Assembly: GCF_000420645.1 (NCBI RefSeq)
Contig: NZ_ATVI01000007.1
Location: 186,001 to 250,000, forward strand
Reading direction: 5' to 3'
DNA from: Nevskia ramosa DSM 11499
GTDB taxonomy: Bacteria > Pseudomonadota > Gammaproteobacteria > Nevskiales > Nevskiaceae
Length of the DNA stretch: 64,000 nucleotides
Shown here: in pieces, positions 25,713-33,230 of the stretch
How the letters are laid out: each line of letters starts with the position of its first letter
How positions within the stretch are numbered: the stretch's first letter is position 1
Notes under the pieces: model-generated
Told to the model about the DNA's origin: nothing
Database searches by the model: none
What the model saw: the letters and a program-made list of their open reading frames with translations, nothing else
Program-made: the position numbers and the translations under genes

Positions 25713-27065
25713 TCAGCCGACGCTGTTTCGCAGTTCCTGACGGTTGACACCGTCGTGCACGCGATGCACGGGAAAATGACAAGTGAAGGTGCTGCCAACG
25801 CCCACTTCGCTGTCGATGGTCATCCGCCCTTCGAGATGCTCGATCGCATGCTTGACGATCGACAGGCCGAGGCCGGTGCCACCGCTGGCCCGCGAGCGAC
25901 CGATGTCGACGCGATAGAAGCGCTCGGTGATCCGTGGCAGATCCTTCTCCTCGATACCGATGCCGGTATCGGCCACCTGGAACTGCGCACCCTGGTCGTC
26001 ACCGCTCCAGCGCACGCTGATGATTCCCTTCTCGGGCGTGTAGTGAACCGCATTCGAGACCAAGTTGGTGAAGATGCTCTGCGTCTCCGCCTCACGGCCG
26101 TAGAGCCGCAAAGCGGGCTGGATGTCGAACTCGATGCGATGCTTGCCCTGGGACAGGCTGCGTGCTTCCTGTTCGACCCGGGCCAGCATCCGTGGCACGT
26201 CGAGCACGTCCTGCCGGGTGTTGATCAGATCCGACTCCAGCCGCGCCAGCTTCAGCAGATCGCCGATCAACGCTTCCATGCGCGTGGCCTGGGCGCGCAT
26301 CTCGGCGATCGGCGTGCGCCATTCGAACAGCGAGCCGCCGGTATGGCAGTCCGGCTCCATGACATCGAGATAGCCACGCAACACGGTCAGCGGCGTGCGC
26401 AATTCATGGGAGGCATTGGCGACGAAATCACGGCGTGCGGTTTCCAGACGCCGCACGTCCGAAACATCGCGGACGATCATCAGGCGCTGGCCGTTGCCAT
26501 AGGGGATGATCCGGAACGACAGCATCGTGCCGCTGTTGACCGGTGATTCGCATTCGACTTCGCCGCTGTAATCGTCGCGCGAAAAGTATTCGGTGAACGC
26601 CGGCTTGCGAACCAGATTGGCGATGCGCAGCCCCACGTCCTGCTGCACACGCAGGCCGAGCAGCGCCTGCGCCGCCGGATTGAACCAGACGATTTCGCCA
26701 GACGAGCCGAGCACGACGGCGCCATCCGGCAAGGCTTCGGTGGATGCCTGGAACTCGGACAGGATCGCCGCCAGGCGGCGTTTGCGCTTGCGGTTGCGCT
26801 TCTGCAGATTCAGCAAGCCATCGAACACCTCACCCCAGGTGCCTCCGGCAATCGGCAGTTCGGTCTGCTTCGGACTGGCGAACCAGACTCGCAGCCGGAC
26901 CAAGTAGCGCAGATGCGCCAGCAGGCTGACCGTCAGTGCCAGCACCACCGCCTGCCAGCCGAGACCGACGAACGAACCGAGCAGGCCGACAGCGCCGATC
27001 TTCAGTGCGGTGTAGAAAAGCTCGCGCATCAACTCCAGGCTAGGCAGCCAAGCCCTAGACATCAT
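25713..27065 (-). CDS. phoR: Phosphate regulon sensor histidine kinase PhoR
   Basis: A 450-residue membrane kinase that phosphorylates PhoB when phosphate is scarce. Two close transmembrane segments (about residues 20-58) have almost no periplasmic loop, the PhoR hallmark, because it senses through Pst and PhoU. Next come the PhoR linker (DUF3329-like, residues 60-100), a PAS domain at about 105-200 (PDGAVVLGSSGEIVWFNPAAQALLG), HisKA with the His of NASHELRTPLTVL near 221, and HATPase_c with NLVSNAVHYTP, VADTGIGI and GGTGLGLSIVKH. It lies 19 bp downstream of phoB on the same strand. The start MMSRAW is accepted; a later Met at residue 13 is possible. Confidence 0.95.
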   Translation of the reverse strand: MMSRAWLPSLELMRELFYTALKIGAVGLLGSFVGLGWQAVVLALTVSLLAHLRYLVRLRVWFASPKQTELPIAGGTWGEVFDGLLNLQKRNRKRKRRLAAILSEFQASTEALPDGAVVLGSSGEIVWFNPAAQALLGLRVQQDVGLRIANLVRKPAFTEYFSRDDYSGEVECESPVNSGTMLSFRIIPYGNGQRLMIVRDVSDVRRLETARRDFVANASHELRTPLTVLRGYLDVMEPDCHTGGSLFEWRTPIAEMRAQATRMEALIGDLLKLARLESDLINTRQDVLDVPRMLARVEQEARSLSQGKHRIEFDIQPALRLYGREAETQSIFTNLVSNAVHYTPEKGIISVRWSGDDQGAQFQVADTGIGIEEKDLPRITERFYRVDIGRSRASGGTGLGLSIVKHAIEHLEGRMTIDSEVGVGSTFTCHFPVHRVHDGVNRQELRNSVG

Positions 27066-27084
27066 TCACACCGGTTCCGAAAAC

Positions 27085-27777
27085 TCATGCCTGTTCGGAG
27101 AACCGATAACCGGTGCCGCGCACCGTCTGGATCATGCCGTCGTAGCCATGCGGTTCCAGCGCCTTGCGCAGACGACGGATATGCACGTCGACCGTGCGTT
27201 CCTCGACATAGACGCTCTGGCCCCAGACCCGATCCAGCACCTGTTCGCGGGTGTAGACGCGTTCCGGATGGCTGATGAAGAAATGCAGCAGGCGGTACTC
27301 GGTCGGCCCCAGCTTCACCGGCTCGCCCTTCGCAGTGACCCGCTGGCTGGCGGCGTCAACCTGCAGCCCGCCTATGGCCAGCCGTTCTTCTTCACCGCCG
27401 GGCATGGTCCGGCGCATCACCGCATTGATGCGGGCGATCAGTTCCGGGAACGAGAACGGCTTCGACACGTAATCGTCGCAACCGATGTTCAGGCCGCGGA
27501 TCTTGTCTTCTTCTTCGGCGCGCGCGGTGACCATGATCACCGGCAGGTCCTTGGTCTGCGCCGCCGACTTCAACTCGCGGGCGTACTCGACGCCAGAAAC
27601 GCCCGGCATCATCCAGTCGAGCAGAATCAGATCGGGGCGTTCTTCGGCGATGCGAAGACGTGCACTGGGCACATCCTGAGCGACGCTGACCCGGAAATCA
27701 CCACGCTCCAGCGCGAAGCGGAGCATGTCTCGGATCGAGGCTTCATCCTCGATCACCAGAATCTTCTTGTTTTGCAT
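27085..27777 (-). CDS. phoB: Phosphate regulon response regulator PhoB
   Basis: A 230-residue OmpR-family regulator. I start at the ATG at 27777 ([12 protein letters not shown]), which has AAGGA five bases upstream; starts further upstream lack a Shine-Dalgarno site. The receiver has EDE at 10-12, the phospho-Asp D54 in [10 protein letters not shown] and Lys in [10 protein letters not shown] near 105. The winged-helix domain (about 130-228) has [31 protein letters not shown] and the DNA-contact segment [15 protein letters not shown], all typical of PhoB. PhoB binds Pho boxes to activate phosphate acquisition genes. A Pho box 46 bp upstream implies autoregulation, and another sits before the porin gene. 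Confidence 0.96.
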   Translation of the reverse strand: MQNKKILVIEDEASIRDMLRFALERGDFRVSVAQDVPSARLRIAEERPDLILLDWMMPGVSGVEYARELKSAAQTKDLPVIMVTARAEEEDKIRGLNIGCDDYVSKPFSFPELIARINAVMRRTMPGGEEERLAIGGLQVDAASQRVTAKGEPVKLGPTEYRLLHFFISHPERVYTREQVLDRVWGQSVYVEERTVDVHIRRLRKALEPHGYDGMIQTVRGTGYRFSEQA

Positions 27778-27822
27778 CCCCATCCTTCGATTAAACGTCA
27801 CACAACATGCTGGAAGCAATAT

Positions 27823-27840
27823 GTGACAGCCGTTTGACAG
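27823..27840 (-). promoter_or_regulatory. Pho box of phoB-phoR
   Basis: On the minus strand CTGTCAA (27834-27840), four bases ACGG, then CTGTCAC (27823-27829) form a near-consensus two-unit Pho box with 11-bp spacing, followed by AT-rich ATAT. It is 46 bp upstream of the phoB start, the right place for positive autoregulation. Confidence 0.85.
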
Positions 27841-27889
27841 TCGAAGAAAAAGGCATCAGGAACCGTATTTTACGACTCGTGACGAGGTT

Positions 27890-29011
27890 TTACAGCTTGC
27901 GAACGACCACACTGCCCGCCGAATAGCCGGCGCCGAACGCGCAAAGCACGCCGACATCGCCCGGCTTCAAGTCCGCGTGATACTTGTGGAAGGCGATCAC
28001 CGAGCCGGCCGAGGACGTATTCGCGTACTCGTCGAGAATGATCGGCGCTTCCTCGATGCTCGGCTCGCGGCCGAGCACCTTCTTGGCGATCAGCTGATTC
28101 ATGCTCAGGTTGGCCTGATGCAGCCAGAAGCGCTTGACCGAGTTCGGCTCGATGCCGAGATCGGTCAGATGCGACACCAGCAGCTCGGCGACCATCGGCA
28201 CCACTTCCTTGAACACCTTGCGGCCTTCCTGGTTGAACAGCACATCGTTCCAGGGCCGGGACGGCTCCTCGGAACGGTTCAGAAAGCCGAAGTTGTTGCG
28301 GATGTTGTTCGAGAACTGGGTCTGCAATCGGGTACCGAGCACTTCGAAGCGGTGTTCGCCGGTCGCGGTTTCCAGCGGTTCGACGACCAGCGCCGTGGCG
28401 GCGTCACCGAAGATGAAATGACAGTCACGATTGCGGAAATTCAGATGGCCCGTGCAGATTTCCGGGCTGACCACCAGCGCCGCGCGCGCCGAACCGCGGC
28501 TGACCGCGTCGACCGCCGTCTGCACGCCGAACGCTGCCGAGGCGCAGGCGACGTTCATGTCGTAACCGTAACCACCGGCGCCGAGGAAGTGCTGCAGTTC
28601 CACCGCCATCGCCGGATACGGGCGCTGCATGTTCGAGCAGGCAACCAGGATCGCGTCGATATCGGCCGCCGTCCGCCCGGCATTGGCCAGCGCCTGTTTC
28701 GCTGCTACCAGGCCCATCTCGACCATCAGCGAGGGCTCGTCGTTGCCACGCACGCGAATCTGCGGATGCATGATTTCAGGATCGATGACGCCGGCCTTGT
28801 CGACCGTGTAGCGCGCCTTGATGCCGGAAGCCTTGAAGATGAATTCGCTCGACGACGGTGCCAGCGCGGCAACCGTGCCGGCGGCAATCGCATCGGCGTG
28901 CTCGGCGTTGTAGCGGTCGACATAGGCATTGAACGCGATCACCAGCTCGTCGTTCGATACGGACTCGGCCGGGGTGAACAGGCCGCTGCCGCTGATGCAG
29001 ACTTTCTTCAT
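27890..29011 (-). CDS. Beta-ketoacyl-ACP synthase III-type enzyme (PA3286-like)
   Basis: A 373-residue thiolase-fold condensing enzyme. The FabH catalytic triad is present: Cys in NVACASAAFG near 156, His in WLHQAN near 296 and Asn in EYANTSSAG near 330. It is about 50 residues longer than housekeeping FabH (near 320). The N-terminal stretch (SNDELVIAFNAYVDRYNAEHA, then APSSSEFIFKASGIKARY) matches the Pseudomonas PA3286 group, which condenses octanoyl-CoA from beta-oxidation with malonyl-ACP and so shunts fatty-acid breakdown products into synthesis. An olefin or ketone pathway (OleA-like) is a weaker alternative, as no oleBCD genes are nearby. It is transcribed alone toward phoB and has no visible Pho box. 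Confidence 0.85.
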   Translation of the reverse strand: MKKVCISGSGLFTPAESVSNDELVIAFNAYVDRYNAEHADAIAAGTVAALAPSSSEFIFKASGIKARYTVDKAGVIDPEIMHPQIRVRGNDEPSLMVEMGLVAAKQALANAGRTAADIDAILVACSNMQRPYPAMAVELQHFLGAGGYGYDMNVACASAAFGVQTAVDAVSRGSARAALVVSPEICTGHLNFRNRDCHFIFGDAATALVVEPLETATGEHRFEVLGTRLQTQFSNNIRNNFGFLNRSEEPSRPWNDVLFNQEGRKVFKEVVPMVAELLVSHLTDLGIEPNSVKRFWLHQANLSMNQLIAKKVLGREPSIEEAPIILDEYANTSSAGSVIAFHKYHADLKPGDVGVLCAFGAGYSAGSVVVRKL

Positions 29012-29093
29012 CGAATCGCTACCCCTCCAGGGGATTGCTCGGGTGTCGTCAGAACGGGCAGTTTAACGCTTGTTCGATTCTGGTCTGAAGACC

Positions 29094-30506
29094 TTAGCGT
29101 GGGCCTTTCCACCCAGCGCCGGTCATCGCGTCATCGATGCAGCGAACCACGGCGCGCTCACCGCGGAAGGTCAGATGCGCGCCGTGATACCAGTGCACTT
29201 CACGTTGCCAGTGCGCGGCCAGTTTCAGCGGCTGCCCCGGCGGCACGATGCGATCGGCACTGCCGGCGAACAGATGCAGGCGCTCGGCCGGCAGCTTCGG
29301 CGGCAAGGTCAGCGGCGACACCAGATGCAGCAGGCGCTGATAGCGTTCGCGGCTCAGGCCTTCGGCCTCGAAGTAGGTCCGCAGCTGAGGCGGTACGTGT
29401 TGCCAGAGCACCGAGGCGAAATCGGCGACCGGAATGCCGGCGACGACGAAATCCAGCCCCGGTTCATGCGTCGCCAGCAGTGCTGCGTTGTACCCACCGA
29501 GGCTGTAGCCGAGCACGCCGATCCGCGCATTCGGCTCCTGCGCACGAATCCAGGCGATGGTGCGACGCAAGTCCCAGAGCGCCTGGGTCTGCGCGAACAG
29601 CAGGTCGAGCGGATCGCCATCCAGGTAGTGATCGCCACTCTGCGCGCCGATGCGACGCGAGCCATGCAGCGGCAGAGTCGGCATCACCACGTTCAGTTTC
29701 AGACGCTGAAACAGGATGTGCGGCGCGAACAGGCGCAAGTCGAGAAAAGTGGTGCCCATCCGGTAACCGTGGATGCACAGCAGCCAGGGCCGCCCCGCTT
29801 CCGGCTGACGGAACAAGCTGGCGTGACAGGTCTGGTTCGGCAGATAGCTGTTCCACAACTCGGCGCCGGGGATTTCGGCGTGCGGACGGAACTCGCTGCT
29901 GAACTTGAGATGCTGGTAGCTGAACGCCTTGAAGCTGGCCGGTGACAGCTCGGCGTCGGTCGGCGCGCCTGGAATCTGGTGGTAGTACTCGGGATGATCG
30001 AGCCAGCCGCGCTGGCTCAGCACCGCTTCCATCAGCGCGGCATCGCGAACCAGTTCTTCGGCTTCGGTACCGGACGGAATCCTGGCGCAGATGACGAAGT
30101 AGCCGAGCAGCGCTTCATCGAGCGCCGCCTTGGCCCAGGTCTTCAGATCGGCCGGCGGCTCCGGCGCACCAGGCGCCCGCTCGGCCAGTCGCAAGGCAAT
30201 GCGGCCGGCGTACAGAAACGCGGCGACCGACAAGGCGATCGCCACCAGCAAGGGCAGGAACGACAGCACGAACAGCCCCGGCACGCTCAGCAGCAGCGCG
30301 AGCACCGCGCCAAGCGCCGTGTAATGAGTGATGCGCGTATCGCCCGGCCACAGCAGCGCGGCGACACCGGTGGCGATCAGCAGCAGACCCTGCGGCCAGG
30401 CCAGCAACCAGGCGCCGAAGCCGTTGCCGATCGTCACCCAGGCAATACCTGCAGCGATCGGAATCAGGCTGCCCCAGTCGCGCGACTTCGGCAGCGCGAT
30501 GCTCAC
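29094..30506 (-). CDS. Membrane-anchored alpha/beta hydrolase
   Basis: A 470-residue protein with four to five hydrophobic segments in the first 105 residues (for example WVTIGNGFGAWLLAW and LLSVPGLFVLSFLPLLVAI), then a soluble alpha/beta hydrolase domain from about 190 to 470. The nucleophile elbow GYSLGG is near residue 333, an acidic residue lies in GSADRIVPP near 427, and the His of YHGAHLTF is near 446. An HGYRMGT oxyanion segment is near 246. The catalytic domain resembles acyl-transferring or ester-hydrolysing enzymes of unknown substrate, held at the inner membrane. It overlaps the FMN reductase gene by 4 bp and is downstream of it, so the two are co-transcribed. No pathway can be named. 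Confidence 0.8.
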   Translation of the reverse strand: MSIALPKSRDWGSLIPIAAGIAWVTIGNGFGAWLLAWPQGLLLIATGVAALLWPGDTRITHYTALGAVLALLLSVPGLFVLSFLPLLVAIALSVAAFLYAGRIALRLAERAPGAPEPPADLKTWAKAALDEALLGYFVICARIPSGTEAEELVRDAALMEAVLSQRGWLDHPEYYHQIPGAPTDAELSPASFKAFSYQHLKFSSEFRPHAEIPGAELWNSYLPNQTCHASLFRQPEAGRPWLLCIHGYRMGTTFLDLRLFAPHILFQRLKLNVVMPTLPLHGSRRIGAQSGDHYLDGDPLDLLFAQTQALWDLRRTIAWIRAQEPNARIGVLGYSLGGYNAALLATHEPGLDFVVAGIPVADFASVLWQHVPPQLRTYFEAEGLSRERYQRLLHLVSPLTLPPKLPAERLHLFAGSADRIVPPGQPLKLAAHWQREVHWYHGAHLTFRGERAVVRCIDDAMTGAGWKGPR

Positions 30507-31087
30507 GAAGTGGCGTCCGGCCAGCTGCGCAGCACGGTGGCGGCACGGGCACCGATCGATTCGGCAATCGCCTTGAGCTTCGGATCCCGCAGCTCGCCCT
30601 GTTCGTCGAACAGCTTGCCGGCTTCGCCGACCGGGTACTGCTCCGGCAGCACGAAGCTGCCGAGACGGCTCAGGATCGCGCGCAGATGAACCAGGCCGGT
30701 ATGGCCGCCGAACACGCCCGGCGAGGTCGACAGCAGGCCGATCACCTTGTGCTTGAAACAGACCATCGGCGGATCGCCGGCGGCAGGGCGCGTGGCCCAG
30801 TCGATCGCATTCTTCAACAGCGGCGTCAGCGAACCGTTGTACTCGGGCGAAGCGATCAGGAAACCCTGATGTGCTTTCAGCAGCGCCTTGAAGCGCAGCA
30901 CCGCGTCGGGCAGCCCTTCCGTGCGCTCAAGATCAGGGTCGTAGAGCGGCATCGCGTAATCGCGCCAATCGAGGAAGCTGATTTCAGCGCCCTCGCCGAC
31001 TGCGCCATTGGCGGCGGCACGCACCAGCAGGGCATTGAACGAGGCAGCACGCTGACTGCCCGACAGGGCAAGAATCTTGATGGTCAT
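30503..31087 (-). CDS. NADPH-dependent FMN reductase family protein
   Basis: A 194-residue flavodoxin-fold protein of the NADPH-dependent FMN reductase/chromate reductase family (PF03358). The phosphate-binding loop LSGSQRAASFNALL is at about residues 7-20, and the FMN-contact segment ASPEYNGSLTPLLKNAIDWATRP is near 79-101, both diagnostic. It transfers electrons from NAD(P)H through FMN to quinones, azo dyes or metal ions; the physiological acceptor is not evident. It is the first gene of a two-gene unit with the membrane hydrolase. The ATG at 31087 gives MTIKILALSGSQR, the family's usual start. Confidence 0.92.
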   Translation of the reverse strand: MTIKILALSGSQRAASFNALLVRAAANGAVGEGAEISFLDWRDYAMPLYDPDLERTEGLPDAVLRFKALLKAHQGFLIASPEYNGSLTPLLKNAIDWATRPAAGDPPMVCFKHKVIGLLSTSPGVFGGHTGLVHLRAILSRLGSFVLPEQYPVGEAGKLFDEQGELRDPKLKAIAESIGARAATVLRSWPDATS

Positions 31088-31183
31088 GGAAAGGCGGGGG
31101 TCAAAGGGATTGCCGGCAGTTTATGCCGCACTGCGTCATTCTGGCTGATGGCGAGCGTCGTCACCGAACAGATCTCGGAAAAC

Positions 31184-31483
31184 TCAGCCCTTCAGGGTCT
31201 TGAAGACGATCTGCCAGAGCACCGGCAGCGATACCGCGAGGACGATCTGCGCCACCCAGTGCGAGGGTTTCTTCGCTTTCAGCATCCAGCCGGCGGCACC
31301 CGCCACCAGCATCAGGGCGATGAAGCAGGCGGTCAACGTCAGGATGTTCGGCAAGCCGGCGGCGATCTTCGCCGAGGCGTTCTGATAAATGGTGAATACC
31401 AGGGCCACGAAGCCGATGGCGATGGTCAGTGCCGCACCGAATGCCGCGAGAGACAGGTCAACGATCAGCAGGTAACGCAGCAT
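31184..31483 (-). CDS. Small three-helix membrane protein, unknown
   Basis: A 99-residue hydrophobic protein with three predicted membrane helices at about residues 10-32, 45-67 and 75-94, separated by a short Lys-rich cytoplasmic turn (LKAKKPSHW). I do not recognise the family. It lies between an alpha/beta hydrolase gene (33 bp upstream on the same strand) and the FMN reductase gene, and may be the third gene of the DUF2059 - hydrolase unit. Codon use looks like the neighbours, so it is probably real, but no function can be proposed. Confidence 0.6.
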   Translation of the reverse strand: MLRYLLIVDLSLAAFGAALTIAIGFVALVFTIYQNASAKIAAGLPNILTLTACFIALMLVAGAAGWMLKAKKPSHWVAQIVLAVSLPVLWQIVFKTLKG

Positions 31484-31517
31484 GGCTAGCTTCGATCCGG
31501 TTATGGCAAAAGGGAAA

Positions 31518-32324
31518 CTACGAAAGAAAGAAACGGCTCACTTCATCAACGAACATCTGCGGCGCGCTGTCCATCGCGCCATGGGCCTGGCCCGGCAGTT
31601 CGACCAGGCTGCTCGCCGGAGCCGCACGATGCGCCGCACGCGCCGCCGCCTGCAGCCACGGCGGGCTGATCGAGCCAAGCAATATCCGCAGCGGCATCGT
31701 CAGTTCTGCAAGTTGCCGCGGCTGCCAGGCATTGGCGGCAGCACCTTCGCGGGCCAGCGTATGCACGGCATCGAGCCGCTGCTGCCAGATCGGCAGCGTC
31801 TTCATCATCGCCACCTGTTCGGCCGGCACGCCGATGACTCGGACGAAGAATTGCTCGAGTGCGGTATCGCGCTGCCCGGCCGCGATCAAGGCACTCAGCT
31901 CGGTCAGCGCCTCCGGACCGATGACGTCGAGACCCGGCGTCGCGAACGCGGGCTCGTAGACCATCAGCCTGGCAACGGCGTCATTGTCGCGCGCCGCATC
32001 GAGCACGCAAAGCCCGCCATAGGAATGGCCGAGCAGAAACACAGGCGCTGCCTGCGCTTCCGCTGCCGCCGCGACCACCGCCCGCACATCGTCCGCTTCG
32101 GCGGCGATGCGATATGGACCTGCGGCCTCCTCGCGACTCAGGCCACGCCCGCGACGATCGATCATCCGCAAGGTGAAGCGCGCCGCCAATTGCGTTTCGA
32201 CGCCCGCCCAGCGTGTGTGGTCGGCGGTCGCGCCATGAACCAGGACCAGCATCGGTCCCTGCCCGCGCTGCACCCAGCCGACGCGCGTGCCATCGGCCGA
32301 TACCACATGGGACGGATTGATCAT
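31518..32324 (-). CDS. Alpha/beta hydrolase
   Basis: A 268-residue soluble hydrolase with the classical fold: oxyanion LVHGATADHTRW near 28-39, nucleophile GHSYGG near 98-103 (Ser100), and a terminal His in LPGQAHGAMDSAP near 247. The acid is probably in the segment before the last strand but is not obvious: the usual Asp position reads LLGSISPPWL, with no Asp, so the acid may have moved. No signal peptide is present. It overlaps the DUF2059 gene upstream by 4 bp. The substrate class (ester, epoxide, C-C bond) cannot be told. The HGA-T-D-H-T-R-W oxyanion loop is common in the proteobacterial subfamily to which it seems to belong. Confidence 0.87.
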   Translation of the reverse strand: MINPSHVVSADGTRVGWVQRGQGPMLVLVHGATADHTRWAGVETQLAARFTLRMIDRRGRGLSREEAAGPYRIAAEADDVRAVVAAAAEAQAAPVFLLGHSYGGLCVLDAARDNDAVARLMVYEPAFATPGLDVIGPEALTELSALIAAGQRDTALEQFFVRVIGVPAEQVAMMKTLPIWQQRLDAVHTLAREGAAANAWQPRQLAELTMPLRILLGSISPPWLQAAARAAHRAAPASSLVELPGQAHGAMDSAPQMFVDEVSRFFLS

Positions 32325-33190
32325 GCCGGCGTCTGCGCCTTCTTTACCCGAACCGCCTCGCCGACCTGCTTGCCGGCCTCCTTGGTCGCCTTGACCATCG
32401 CGCGATCGATCGCCACCGCCATCGCCTTGTGGAAGGCCTGGCCGGACGGCGATTCGACGAACGCGATGTACTGATCAAGCTCGGTTTCGGGCAGAGACTG
32501 ATAGGCACTGGCGAACAGCACGATGAACTGGATGCGCAGCGCTTCGGTCATCTCGGCGCGGTTGCGCGCGTATTCACCGCGAATCTCGTCGAAGTTCGGC
32601 GGGCTCGCGGCACCAGTCGTCGAGGCCACGCCGTAGGCGGTGCCAGCCGAGGTATTGATCAGCAACTGGGCGGACGATTCGGCCACGTCCGAAGCCTTGG
32701 CCAGCTTTTCGTAGCGCTCGGCCCGGCGCGGCGCCAGGCGCTGATACAACTCCTGCGCCTGCTCCATCGCCGTCGAATCCGATGCCGATTTCGATGCCGT
32801 GTCTTCGAGCGCGGTGATCTTGCGGCCGAGTTCGGACTGGAACCAGGTCAGGGCTTCCTGCGCGGCGGCGGGCTTCAGCTGGCCGGCGAGTTCCGTCGAG
32901 ATATCGGCAGAAAGCCGCAGCGGCGCGTAAGCGTTCGCGAACGCCTTCAGCACGATCTGCAACTGGTCTTCGCTGAGATTGCTGGCGAAGCCCGGATTCA
33001 GGGTCAGGCCGGCGGCGACCGATGGTGCGATCGACGGCAGCTGATCGGCCAGCCCGGATTCCCTGACCAGCACTTCGGCGGCCTGCGGCGTCAGCTTGTC
33101 AGCCGCAGCAGCCGGAACGACCTGCACCGCGAACACCGACAACCCGAACACCAACAGCGGCAGCAGCCTGCGTGGCAAAAGCTTTCGCAT
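32321..33190 (-). CDS. Exported DUF2059-type protein
   Basis: A 289-residue exported protein. The signal peptide MRKLLPRRLLPLLVFGLSVFAV is cleaved near AAA-ADK. The mature chain is all-helical and contains a C-terminal DUF2059-like part (FIVLFASAYQSLPETELDQYIAFVESPSGQAFHKAMAVAID, about 215-265). In that family the segment E-[LY]-x-x-x-I-x-F-x-x-[ST]-x-x-G is characteristic, and it is seen here as QYIAFVESPSGQ. The function of the family is unknown; it is periplasmic. It is followed, with a 4-bp overlap, by an alpha/beta hydrolase gene and then by a small membrane protein gene. Confidence 0.82.
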   Translation of the reverse strand: MRKLLPRRLLPLLVFGLSVFAVQVVPAAAADKLTPQAAEVLVRESGLADQLPSIAPSVAAGLTLNPGFASNLSEDQLQIVLKAFANAYAPLRLSADISTELAGQLKPAAAQEALTWFQSELGRKITALEDTASKSASDSTAMEQAQELYQRLAPRRAERYEKLAKASDVAESSAQLLINTSAGTAYGVASTTGAASPPNFDEIRGEYARNRAEMTEALRIQFIVLFASAYQSLPETELDQYIAFVESPSGQAFHKAMAVAIDRAMVKATKEAGKQVGEAVRVKKAQTPA

Positions 33191-33230
33191 GTCGTCTCCT
33201 CCAGCTTCTAGTTATAGGAATTCCGGCGAA

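Noticed and set aside
27977-29902. A long plus-strand open frame across the ketoacyl synthase gene
   Set aside because: It spans two unrelated real genes on the other strand and shows only shadow composition.
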